Shown here piece by piece: positions 1 to 6,999 of a stretch of 16,463 bases of DNA. The stretch comes from CBCXVS01 sp965178525 (lineage in GTDB: Bacteria; Tectomicrobia; Entotheonellia; Entotheonellales; Entotheonellaceae), in assembly GCA_965178525.1 (NCBI GenBank), contig CBCXVS010000172.1, positions 1 to 16,463 of the forward strand. The letters are read 5' to 3'. The stretch's first letter is position 1, and the number at the start of each line of letters is the position of its first letter. The notes under the pieces are model-generated. The model was not told the origin of the DNA. It did no database searches and was given only the letters and a program-made list of their open reading frames with translations. The position numbers were made by a program, and so were the translations under genes.

Positions 1-75
1 GGTCAATTCGTTTCAGGCTTTTGAGTTTTTATTTCAACAAGTTGTCGCCGAATCACGGGAGGAACTTCGGTCTAG
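1..75. repeat. 75-bp inverted terminal repeat, left copy (probable IS end)
   Basis: Bases 1-75 are the exact reverse complement of 16387-16461. Read outward from the unique sequence, both copies begin CTAGACCGAAGTTCC and run into the same AT-richer sequence before the window stops. Identity breaks at once on the inner side: base 76 is T where the right copy would require G. The same outward sequence at both ends suggests that the window sits between two oppositely oriented copies of one mobile element, of which only the outermost part is visible. No transposase is present. The element family cannot be named. A CTA/CTAG junction would suit elements that insert at TA within CTAG (the known IS630 preference), but this is only a guess. 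Confidence 0.85.
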
Positions 76-342
76 TATGCAGTAAGGAAAAGACGTAGAA
101 CAGACTGGGGGGCACACGGTTCTCAGACCACGATTGCTGGGATGGAACGGACCGATGACCGCGCGTCCCTGGGACATGTCGCGGCTGATGATGGTTTGAC
201 AGCGTCCAGCGAACGCCTTCCGATCATGGACACCGTTGCGGATGAGCGGTATGCTACTGCCTATACAGGCTCAGGTCAGGCCGTACGGTGCCAACACAGA
301 CATGTGCTATTGGATCCTTTGCGACATGGAGACGACAGCTTT
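76..342. other. Leader region before the RraA-family gene
   Basis: This stretch lies between the terminal repeat and the chosen start of the RraA-family gene. The RraA frame stays open upstream to an ATG at 142, giving 67 extra residues. Those residues resemble nothing in the family, and the conserved protein starts cleanly at 343, so I treat them as untranslated leader. A TTGACA hexamer at 196-201 could be a -35 element, but the sequence 17 bases downstream (TCCGAT) is a poor -10. Confidence 0.4.
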
Positions 343-1026
343 ATGGCGACAACACATCCCCCGGAATTATTGGAAACATTACGGCAATTTGATGCGCCAA
401 CGGTTGCAAACGCGATTGAGACCTTTAACATCCGTCCGCGTAATACCGGGTTCATGTCTCCTGAGATCCGTTGCATGTTCCCCGACATGGGCGTTATGGT
501 CGGCTATGCGTGTACCGCGATCATTGCGGCGGACCATCAACCGCCTGACCCACCCCTGGTATCACGGCCCGATTGGTGGCACAAAGTTTTGGACATTCCG
601 GCGCCCCGCGTAGTGGTCATGCAAGATAGCGATCTGCAACCCGTGGGCTCCTTTTGGGGCGAGGTGCAAGGCAATATTCACAAGGCGTTGGGATGCATCG
701 GACTCGTCACGAATGGCGGCGTGCGGGATATGGACGAAGCGAGAGCGCTGGATTTTCATTTCTTTGCCGGTGCTGTCCTGGTGTCGCATGCCTACGTCCA
801 TCTGGTCGGCATGGATGTCCCGGTGAGTGTGGGCGGCATGGTGGTCCATCCGGGGGATTTGATTCATGCGGATAAACATGGCGCCCAGGTGATTCCACAC
901 GACATTGCCGCGCAAATCCCAGAGGCCGTGGCACAGATCGCGGCAAGCGAGCGCCGTATTATCGATACGTGTCAATCGCCGGATTTTACCGTCGAAAAAC
1001 TGATGCAAGTCTACAATTATATCTAA
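343..1026 (+). CDS. RraA family protein (HMG/CHA aldolase-like fold)
   Basis: The 227-residue product matches the RraA / 4-hydroxy-4-methyl-2-oxoglutarate aldolase family in length and motifs. The signature NGGVRDMDE lies at about 124-132. The metal- and pyruvate-binding Arg-Asp pair is R128-D129. PGDLIHADKHGAQVIP at 170-185 is the conserved C-terminal glycine/aspartate segment. Members known to be aldolases carry a D-X20-R-D motif; here the first position is Glu (E107 in WGEVQGNIHKALG), so aldolase activity is not assured. Some relatives instead inhibit RNase E or have unknown roles. I chose ATG 343 over ATG 142 because family homology begins there and GGAG at 328-331 precedes it by 11 bases. 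It is followed, 63 bases later, by the protoglobin gene and is probably cotranscribed with it. Confidence 0.88.
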   Translation: MATTHPPELLETLRQFDAPTVANAIETFNIRPRNTGFMSPEIRCMFPDMGVMVGYACTAIIAADHQPPDPPLVSRPDWWHKVLDIPAPRVVVMQDSDLQPVGSFWGEVQGNIHKALGCIGLVTNGGVRDMDEARALDFHFFAGAVLVSHAYVHLVGMDVPVSVGGMVVHPGDLIHADKHGAQVIPHDIAAQIPEAVAQIAASERRIIDTCQSPDFTVEKLMQVYNYI

Positions 1027-1089
1027 TGTCCGGACGGGGATGGCTCGCTGTCCCCATGAGGCAACACATCTGGCGTTCGAGGAGAACGT

Positions 1090-1641
1090 ATGACTAGCCA
1101 GCCACGCTCGTATCCCGGCGCTGATATGGAGGGGTTTGTCCACGAACTTATGGCGTTTGTCGGACTCGATGAGGCGGATGTCGCGGTGATCCGCCGCACC
1201 GCGCCGGTCGTGTTGCAGCATGAGCGCGCCCTGACCTCAGCCTTGTACGAGCACTTTTTGAAATTCCCGTTTACCGCCCGATTTTTCCTGAAGGAAGACG
1301 GCAGCCCGGACGAGCAACGCCTGGAGCGGCGCAAGCACAGCCTGGGACGCTGGCTACGTGAAACCGCTGAAGTCGCCATGACGCACGATTTCACCTATTA
1401 CTTGCTCGCGGTGAGCATTTCGCATAGCCATCGCTCCCATGGCCCTGGTGGTTCCATTCCACCGCAGTTCATGGTCGGCGCCATGAGTCTGGCGCAAACG
1501 GCGTTTGCGCGCTTGTTGCAGGATGAGTTGGATGACATGGCGGAAGCCTTTGAAGCCGCTGTCGCCTGGAACAAACTCTTGCTGCTCCATTTGAATGTCT
1601 TGCTGCTCGGCTATTTTCTCCCGACACGTCAAGAAGGATGA
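1090..1641 (+). CDS. Single-domain protoglobin
   Basis: The 183-residue protein fits the protoglobin / globin-coupled-sensor haem domain over its whole length and has no attached signalling domain. The N-terminal part has the usual layout: a pre-helix, then a helix with LxEADVAVIRRTAPVVLQ (about 26-43), followed by YEHFLKFPFTARFF (53-67). The proximal haem ligand should lie in the segment 108-118, which holds His112, His114 and His117. It is followed by the typical IPPQFMVGAMSLAQ (123-136). Which histidine binds haem is not certain, because the spacing to the PP motif is longer than in HemAT. Family members bind O2, NO or CO. The start has AGGAG at 1080-1084, five bases upstream. The methyltransferase gene follows after 12 bases, so the two are almost certainly cotranscribed. 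Confidence 0.85.
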   Translation: MTSQPRSYPGADMEGFVHELMAFVGLDEADVAVIRRTAPVVLQHERALTSALYEHFLKFPFTARFFLKEDGSPDEQRLERRKHSLGRWLRETAEVAMTHDFTYYLLAVSISHSHRSHGPGGSIPPQFMVGAMSLAQTAFARLLQDELDDMAEAFEAAVAWNKLLLLHLNVLLLGYFLPTRQEG

Positions 1642-1653
1642 GGTGGCGTACTG

Positions 1654-2430
1654 ATGGTGACGTCTGACAAAAAATCGCAAGTCCAAGCTCAGTTCGGCGC
1701 GCATGCGAGCTTCTATACGACCAGCACTGTCCATGCCCAGGGAAACAGCCTGGCGCGCCTGTTGGAACTGGCGTCGCCGCAAGCGGCTGATGTGGTGTTA
1801 GACGTGGCGACCGCTGCAGGGCACAATGCGCTTTCCTTTGCGCCGCATGTGCGGCATGTCATCGGGTTGGACCTAACACCGGAAATGCTCCCGGAAGCCA
1901 AAGGGCTGGCGCAGAAACGCCAGGTCCACAACGTCAGCTTCAGCCAGGGGGACGCGGAACACCTTCCATTTGCCGATCACTGCTTTACCATTGTCACGTG
2001 CCGTATCGCCCCGCACCATTTCCCTGATGTTGCCCGCGCCATTCGAGACATGGCCCGCATCTGCCAGCCTGGCGGCTGTGTTGCTATTTGCGATAATGTC
2101 ACACCGGCAGACCCGGATGCTGCCGCCTACATCAATGCCTTTGAAGCCCGGCGTGACCCGTCACACCATTGGGCTTACTCACGGGAAGAATGGCGCCAGT
2201 TCATGATCCGGGCCGGCCTGGTGTTGGAAATCGAGGAAACGTTGCCCAAAAAGATGCACTTTGTGTCCTGGGCAGAACGGATGAGTGTGCCAGCAGAGGT
2301 CGTGGCGGAACTTCGGCAGGAACTGTTCCACGCACCACCCATCGCGCACGATTATTTTAAACCCCGTGTTGAGGACGGCGAGGTCTATTTTGATCTGACC
2401 GAAGGGCTGTTCATCGCACGTAAACCCTAA
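1654..2430 (+). CDS. Class I SAM-dependent methyltransferase, UbiE/ArsM-like
   Basis: This 258-residue cytosolic protein has a complete Rossmann methyltransferase core. SAM-binding motif I is VLDVATAAGHNALSFA (48-63). The acidic residue after beta-2 is in GLDLTPEML (71-79, D73). GDAEHLPF (99-106) binds the adenine side, and CRIAPHHFPD (116-125) is the motif IV region. The layout is that of the Methyltransf_11 / UbiE-like group, whose substrates range from quinones to small metabolites; nothing here fixes the substrate. The C-terminal portion from about 165 (ARRDPSHHWAYSREEW) has the form of a substrate cap. AGGTGG at 1641-1646 precedes the start by seven bases and overlaps the protoglobin stop codon. 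The stop codon overlaps the end of the opposing radical SAM gene by 4 nt. Confidence 0.9.
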   Translation: MVTSDKKSQVQAQFGAHASFYTTSTVHAQGNSLARLLELASPQAADVVLDVATAAGHNALSFAPHVRHVIGLDLTPEMLPEAKGLAQKRQVHNVSFSQGDAEHLPFADHCFTIVTCRIAPHHFPDVARAIRDMARICQPGGCVAICDNVTPADPDAAAYINAFEARRDPSHHWAYSREEWRQFMIRAGLVLEIEETLPKKMHFVSWAERMSVPAEVVAELRQELFHAPPIAHDYFKPRVEDGEVYFDLTEGLFIARKP

Positions 2431-3386
2431 ACGGCGGTTACGGCCACTGCTGGCGTGCCGCGGTAATACTTACCCTGGTAGGTATCACGGCGTTCGAGTT
2501 CGTGCTCGATACGCTGTAAAGCGGCCTGCTTGTGCTGCGACCAGGTCGGGGCGACGAGCATGGAGCGGGGGGCATCGCCCAGTAGACGCATGATGATCAT
2601 GTCCGGCGGTAACCATTCGAGGCAGTCGGCCACGATCGTGGCATAGTCGTCCAAGTTGAGGAGAGAGACGTCACCGCGCTGATACATCTTTTCCAACACG
2701 GTATGCCGCACGACATGCAAATGGTGCAGTTTCACCGCGTCCAGGCGCAGGGCAGCCAGATGCTGTATGGTCACACGCATATCGTCCGGCGTTTCGCCCG
2801 GGAGACCCAGGATAATATGGGCACACAGACGAAGATGACGCAACTGCGCCCGCCGCACGGCGTCGTCAAAAGCGGCGACGGTATGGCCGCGGTTGAGAAA
2901 CGCCAACGTTTGATCGTGGCCGGATTCCAGGCCGAGTTCGAGCCAGAGGTACGTGCGCGAGGCATAATCGGCGAGGAGGTCGAGGACCTCGTCAGCGACG
3001 CAGTCGGGACGCGTCCCGATCGATAGACCGACAATGTCGTCGCAGGCCAAGGCTTCGTCGTACAGACGTTTGAGCCGATCCACATCGCTGTACGTATTGG
3101 TGTACGCCTGAAAATAGGCGATGAACTTCTGCGCGCCATACCGCCGTTGCAGGAACGGCTTGCCCTGCTCCAATTGCTCGCGCACGCTAAGGCGCCGATT
3201 GCCAGGGCTGAAGCTCGCATTGTTGCAATAGATACAGCCCCCCACAGCGACACTGCCGTCACGATTGGGGCAGGTAAATCCGGCGTCAATCGATATTTTG
3301 TGTACGCGGCATCCGAATGTCTGACGCAAATGGGTGGTGAAATTGACGTAGCGCTGACGGGTAGGCCCTGACGCGTTGAACGGCAT
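2427..3386 (-). CDS. TIGR01212-type radical SAM protein (YhcC-like)
   Basis: The 319-residue protein carries the family's cluster motif CPNRDGSVAVGGCIYC, with C39, C51 and C54 (C-X11-C-X2-C) as the expected [4Fe-4S] ligands. Other radical SAM landmarks are YFQAYTNTYS (about 91-100), GLSIGTRPDC, the beta-5 motif LELGLESGHD, and HIILGLPGET near residue 195. Length and motif order agree with Escherichia coli YhcC and relatives, whose reaction is not established. The start ATG is preceded by GAAAGG (3395-3400, read on the minus strand) at eight bases. The gene lies 102 bases downstream of the antiporter operon on the same strand but has its own candidate promoter. It converges with the methyltransferase gene, overlapping it by 4 nt. 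Confidence 0.93.
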   Translation of the reverse strand: MPFNASGPTRQRYVNFTTHLRQTFGCRVHKISIDAGFTCPNRDGSVAVGGCIYCNNASFSPGNRRLSVREQLEQGKPFLQRRYGAQKFIAYFQAYTNTYSDVDRLKRLYDEALACDDIVGLSIGTRPDCVADEVLDLLADYASRTYLWLELGLESGHDQTLAFLNRGHTVAAFDDAVRRAQLRHLRLCAHIILGLPGETPDDMRVTIQHLAALRLDAVKLHHLHVVRHTVLEKMYQRGDVSLLNLDDYATIVADCLEWLPPDMIIMRLLGDAPRSMLVAPTWSQHKQAALQRIEHELERRDTYQGKYYRGTPAVAVTAV

Positions 3387-3440
3387 GACAACAACCTTTC
3401 TCGTGAGGAAAGCGAGCCTGGGGCGATGCGGCGCATCTGT

Positions 3441-3449
3441 AGTATAGCA
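3441..3449 (-). promoter_or_regulatory. Candidate extended -10 promoter for the radical SAM gene
   Basis: Read on the minus strand this is TGCTATACT, an extended -10 element (TGn followed by TATACT, five of six matches). No good -35 lies 16-18 bases upstream, which an extended -10 can tolerate. The predicted transcription start falls about 48 bases before the ATG at 3386. A short dyad GATGCG-G-CGCATC (3425-3437) lies directly over the predicted start point. Confidence 0.45.
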
Positions 3450-3488
3450 GAAGTGAGTTTCCTTGCGGAATGGCCGCGGGGGTCGCCC

Positions 3489-5267
3489 TTATACCAAGAG
3501 GTACAGCGCCGCCAGGGTGAAGCAGATCACGATCCACAACACGGTGGCGCCAATGGGTGACCGATACCTATTCTCATCGTAGGGGAACATCGTATCTGGC
3601 ATGGAGATCTCCGGATGTCTACGATGAGTCGTCGTTAGGGTGAGCCGTCCGAAGCCCAGTCGTCTGAACACCAGCAACGGGTTTTGTAGGTAGGGCAAGA
3701 GGGCGCGGAGGAGATGCAAACGCCAGCCTTCGAGCGTCATACCCGTCTGGCGTGCGGCGGTGACTAGGGCATGAAAGGCCGAGATCAGCGGCTTGCGATA
3801 CAACCAGTCCGTATCAAGGCTGATCATGGGCTCGGGACCGAGTTTCTGCAACAGCCACCAGAATCCGATCCCGGTGCCGAGCAGGAGCTGCAAGGCAGAT
3901 ACCACATGGTCCACGGTATAGGGCTCATACGTCGCGTTAAACGGCAAGCGCTCGTAGAGCCAGTGCGGATAGACGCCCAAGGCGATACAGCAGACGGCGC
4001 TAACGGCCATGGCCAGAAGCATGTTGAGGCGTACGGGTTGCGGTTGCAGGCCCCGGCCGGTACTGAAAAAGGCAAAATAAGGTAGTTTCAACGTGGTACT
4101 GAGAAACGTGCCGATACTGGCCAATGAGAGAAGGAGCTCAGCAACGGGCAGATGGCCCTTACCAGCAGCGGAAATGATCATGGATTTACTGATAAATCCA
4201 TTGAACAGCGGAAACCCGGAAATGGACATCCCTGCTACCATATACAGGAGGAAAACAAGTGGCATCGCTGCCGCAATGCCGCCCAGTTCAGTGAGTTTCC
4301 GTTTGCCTGTGGCATAGATGATCGCCCCAGCACCCATAAACAGCAACGCTTTATAGAGAATATGGCAGAACGCATGCGCCACGGCCCCGTTCAGGGCCAA
4401 CGCACTGCCCATGCCAACACCCGTCACCATGTACCCAACCTGACTGACAATATGATAGGCTAGCAAGGTGCGGAGATCGTTGGCCAGCACGGCGTAGACC
4501 ACACCGTAGAGCGTCATGATGACGCCAGCCCAGAGCAGAATCGGAGCGCCTGGGAAGAGCCGGATGAGCACGTAAACTGCGGTTTTGGTCGTGAACGCAC
4601 TCAGAAACACGCTGCCGCTGATCGAGGCTTCGGGATAGGCGTCGGTGAGCCAGGCATGCAGGGGTGGAATGGCCGCGTTGATGGCGACGCCGATGAGGAT
4701 GAGCCAGAAGGCGGCGTCTTGACGGTTTGATGCGGTGGTCAGGGGCTCGATGGTGAGCGCTTCGCCTTCGGCACGCAGCAGCAAAATCCCGCAAAAGAGT
4801 ATGGAGCCGCCGACAATGTGCACGAGGAGGTAACGCAATCCCGCTGCCTGAGCACGTGCGGTTTTGCCGTACCAAATCACAAAGAGCGATGTCACAGCCA
4901 TCAGCTCCCAAAAAACGAACAACGTGATCAAATCACCAGCGAAAACCACGCCAAGAGCAGCGCCGGCATAGACGAGCGCGGCGGCGTGTTCTCCGCCAGC
5001 AGTCACGTGCAGGGCATAGAGGCTGCCAATCCCGACAATGAGGCTAAAGATCAAGCCAAAGACACGGCTCAGGTCGTCGACGCGGAGAAGTTGCAGCGTG
5101 TCGTCGGGGACAGCGAATGTCCAAGTGGCCTCAGGGCTGAGAGACCAGGCACAGTAGAGCGTCAGGGCCGTGCCGGCAAGTAAGACGGCTTGCCGCAGTA
5201 CACCGCGTGTGATGGCGACCGCACAGGCGACCGCAAAGAGGACGAAGCCGGGATGCAGACCGTTCAT
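3489..5267 (-). CDS. Mrp-type antiporter subunit D-like (long, NuoL-like; third copy)
   Basis: This 592-residue polytopic membrane protein belongs to the proton-conducting NuoL/M/N-MrpA/D family. TM5 carries the conserved Glu (FVFWELMAVTS, E121). TM8 has K228 (FTTKTAVYVLIR) and TM12 has K306 (HILYKALLF). PLHAWLTDAYPEAS and HIVSQVGYMVTG are the family's transport-channel motifs. At the TM7 lysine position it has Asn197 (GVAINAAIPPLHAW), unlike the two sister subunits. After the 14-helix core it has a polar C-terminal region (about 476-570, starting LDTDWLYRK), then a final membrane helix (575-592), recalling the lateral arm of NuoL/MrpA. I chose ATG 5267 because its first base overlaps the TGA of the 74-aa gene (TGATG). 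It is the last gene of the antiporter operon. Confidence 0.9.
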   Translation of the reverse strand: MNGLHPGFVLFAVACAVAITRGVLRQAVLLAGTALTLYCAWSLSPEATWTFAVPDDTLQLLRVDDLSRVFGLIFSLIVGIGSLYALHVTAGGEHAAALVYAGAALGVVFAGDLITLFVFWELMAVTSLFVIWYGKTARAQAAGLRYLLVHIVGGSILFCGILLLRAEGEALTIEPLTTASNRQDAAFWLILIGVAINAAIPPLHAWLTDAYPEASISGSVFLSAFTTKTAVYVLIRLFPGAPILLWAGVIMTLYGVVYAVLANDLRTLLAYHIVSQVGYMVTGVGMGSALALNGAVAHAFCHILYKALLFMGAGAIIYATGKRKLTELGGIAAAMPLVFLLYMVAGMSISGFPLFNGFISKSMIISAAGKGHLPVAELLLSLASIGTFLSTTLKLPYFAFFSTGRGLQPQPVRLNMLLAMAVSAVCCIALGVYPHWLYERLPFNATYEPYTVDHVVSALQLLLGTGIGFWWLLQKLGPEPMISLDTDWLYRKPLISAFHALVTAARQTGMTLEGWRLHLLRALLPYLQNPLLVFRRLGFGRLTLTTTHRRHPEISMPDTMFPYDENRYRSPIGATVLWIVICFTLAALYLLV

Positions 5268-5491
5268 CAGCGTTCGTCTCCGTAATACGTCTCCTCGCGC
5301 TCTAGCCAGGTGTGTCCGAGCCCTTTCGACACGAGTCCAACGATGATGCAGCCAATGAAGCCGAAGATGAGATCGAATACCGGCATGGCGTGCCACATGA
5401 AGTAGGGATGTGCGGCATGACGATAGATGATTTCAAAAACGACGGTGACCAGGCCTACTAGTCCTGCTGTAATCAGCCAGACACGTGGCAT
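5267..5491 (-). CDS. Small membrane protein between antiporter subunits (74 aa, function unknown)
   Basis: The product has two predicted membrane helices, at about 4-22 and 38-55, joined by a short polar loop containing HPYFMWHAMPVFD (28-40). It ends in a charged tail, LEREETYYGDER. Its position argues that it is real: the start overlaps the stop of the preceding D-like gene by one base (TAATG), and its stop overlaps the start of the next D-like gene by one base (TGATG). I recall similar small proteins with a PxFDxxFGFxG core beside D-type antiporter genes in other genomes, but I know of no assigned function. Role as an accessory subunit of the third antiporter-like protein is inference. The frame is open further upstream to 5635, but that part is antisense-frame coding shadow of the neighbour. 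Confidence 0.82.
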   Translation of the reverse strand: MPRVWLITAGLVGLVTVVFEIIYRHAAHPYFMWHAMPVFDLIFGFIGCIIVGLVSKGLGHTWLEREETYYGDER

Positions 5492-6999
5492 TACCAACCC
5501 CCAGCGAGTGGTGACGCGGCGCCGGCAAAGACGCCGGCAGCCGCCTTCCAGGCCAAATGATACATCTGCACACCGGCATTTGGATACAAGCCGAGAACGA
5601 CGGATATAACGGCTGTGATGGCGAGGGGGAGGCACAGGGTCGCCGGTGCCTCATCGTAACGGCTCGGCTGCTCCGGGTTGCCAAAGAAGGCGCTATAGAC
5701 AATGGGGAAAAAGTAGGCGAAATTGAGCAAACCACTGACGACCAGCACGGCCAGAAAAATCTCCTGCCCAGCCTGCAAAGCGCCCAGCCCAAGATTCCAC
5801 TTACTCACGAAGCCGACGCACAGAGGCGTACCGGCCAGCCCCAACGCACCGACGGTAAACGCGCCGAACGTGATCGGCATTTGCCGCCCCAGGCCGGCCA
5901 GGTCCGGGATGTCAAGCTTGTGGGTTTGAATGTAGATGGTGCCGGCGCAGAAAAAGAGCGTAATCTTCATGAAACCGTGAGCGACGATGTGGAACATGGC
6001 CCCGGCCAGGGCCGCTGTCGACCCGAGAGCAGCGCCGAGCACGATATACGACAGTTGGCTGACGGTGGAATACGCTAGGCGGCGCTTGAGATTCTGTTCA
6101 CCCAGCGCCCGAATAGACGCGACGAGAATGGTCGCGCTGGCCGCAATGGCGAGCACCATATCGGCGCTGATCGCCCGCAACACGTCGATGCCAAAGACAT
6201 AATGGATGACACGTACGCAGCCGAACGTCCCCGCCTTGACGACAGCCACGGCATGAAGCAGCGCACTCACCGGGGTCGGGGCCACCATGGCGGCCGGGAG
6301 CCAGCTGTGTAGCGGCATGATGGCCGCTTTCACCCCGACGCCCAGGATGCTCAGAACAAACAACAGGGTCAGTACCCCCGCTGGCACCTGCGCCGGTTGT
6401 AAGAATCCTCCCGGCTGGAAGACGGCTCCGGGTGCGATGAGCTGGATGCCGATCAGGGCGAGCAGAAACAGTTGGCCGGCACTCAAGGTATAGCCGAGAT
6501 ATTTCCGCCCGCCCGCCATCGCCTCGGTATGGCGGGCGTGGATGACCAAGGGATACGTCGCCAATGTCAGGATTTCGTAAAAGACAAAAAACGTCAACAG
6601 GTTCGCGGCAAAGGCGATACCGATAGCGGCGGAGACCGCGACGGCAAAGCAGGCAAAATAGCCCGTCTGATGGCCGTAATGGCCATGGCGCATATACCCA
6701 ATAGAATAGAGCGTCGTCACCAACCACAAGCCGGAGGCGAGAAGCGCAAACATGAGACCGAACAGATCGGCACGCAGGTGCAGAGCCGCACTTGGCAACA
6801 GCTCGATGTATACGGCTTCCACCGCCCCCTGCGCCGTCGCCTGGGGCAGCAGGGAGAAAACGAGGACCAGCTTGATCACTGCAGCAAGAAACGACCAGGC
6901 TTCGCGCAGGTTTGGTTGACGGCCGGAGAGTAGAATCCCGCCGGCCGCAACAAGCGACACCAACACCGCCAGCAACGGTCGATGATCTGCAATCTCCAT
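5491..6999 (-). CDS. Proton-conducting antiporter subunit, NuoM/MrpD-like (second copy)
   Basis: This 502-residue integral membrane protein has the full antiporter-like core of the NuoL/M/N-MrpA/D family. The TM5 Glu is E142 (FFVFYEILTL). The TM7 Lys is K224 (GVGVKAAIMPLHSWLPAAM), the TM8 Lys K255 (AVAVVKAGTFG) and the TM12 Lys K345 (HIVAHGFMKITLFF). STVSQLSYIVLG at about 311-322 is the broken-helix region. All residues of the proton path are therefore in place. The start ATG at 6999 directly follows the TAA of the upstream D gene (TAAATG), with GGAGG seven bases before it inside that gene. It is divergent enough from the 513-aa and 592-aa subunits to be a distinct paralogue rather than a recent duplicate. 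It probably works in the same membrane complex. Confidence 0.92.
   Translation of the reverse strand: MEIADHRPLLAVLVSLVAAGGILLSGRQPNLREAWSFLAAVIKLVLVFSLLPQATAQGAVEAVYIELLPSAALHLRADLFGLMFALLASGLWLVTTLYSIGYMRHGHYGHQTGYFACFAVAVSAAIGIAFAANLLTFFVFYEILTLATYPLVIHARHTEAMAGGRKYLGYTLSAGQLFLLALIGIQLIAPGAVFQPGGFLQPAQVPAGVLTLLFVLSILGVGVKAAIMPLHSWLPAAMVAPTPVSALLHAVAVVKAGTFGCVRVIHYVFGIDVLRAISADMVLAIAASATILVASIRALGEQNLKRRLAYSTVSQLSYIVLGAALGSTAALAGAMFHIVAHGFMKITLFFCAGTIYIQTHKLDIPDLAGLGRQMPITFGAFTVGALGLAGTPLCVGFVSKWNLGLGALQAGQEIFLAVLVVSGLLNFAYFFPIVYSAFFGNPEQPSRYDEAPATLCLPLAITAVISVVLGLYPNAGVQMYHLAWKAAAGVFAGAASPLAGGW

Noticed and set aside
196..224. TTGACA as promoter for the RraA-family gene
   Set aside because: The -35 is perfect, but the sequence 17 bases on (TCCGAT) matches a -10 at only three positions.
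142..342. N-terminal extension of the RraA-family frame starting at ATG 142
   Set aside because: The 67 extra residues have no family similarity, and the conserved protein begins at ATG 343 with GGAG upstream.
562..1221. 219-residue minus-strand frame
   Set aside because: It is the antisense shadow of the RraA and protoglobin genes, rich in His and Arg with no motif.
2771..3436. 221-residue minus-strand frame
   Set aside because: It is a shifted-frame shadow of the radical SAM gene, with Ser/Arg-rich composition.
4351..4911. 186-residue minus-strand frame inside the third D-type subunit
   Set aside because: Shifted-frame shadow of a membrane protein gene with Arg/Cys/His-rich composition.
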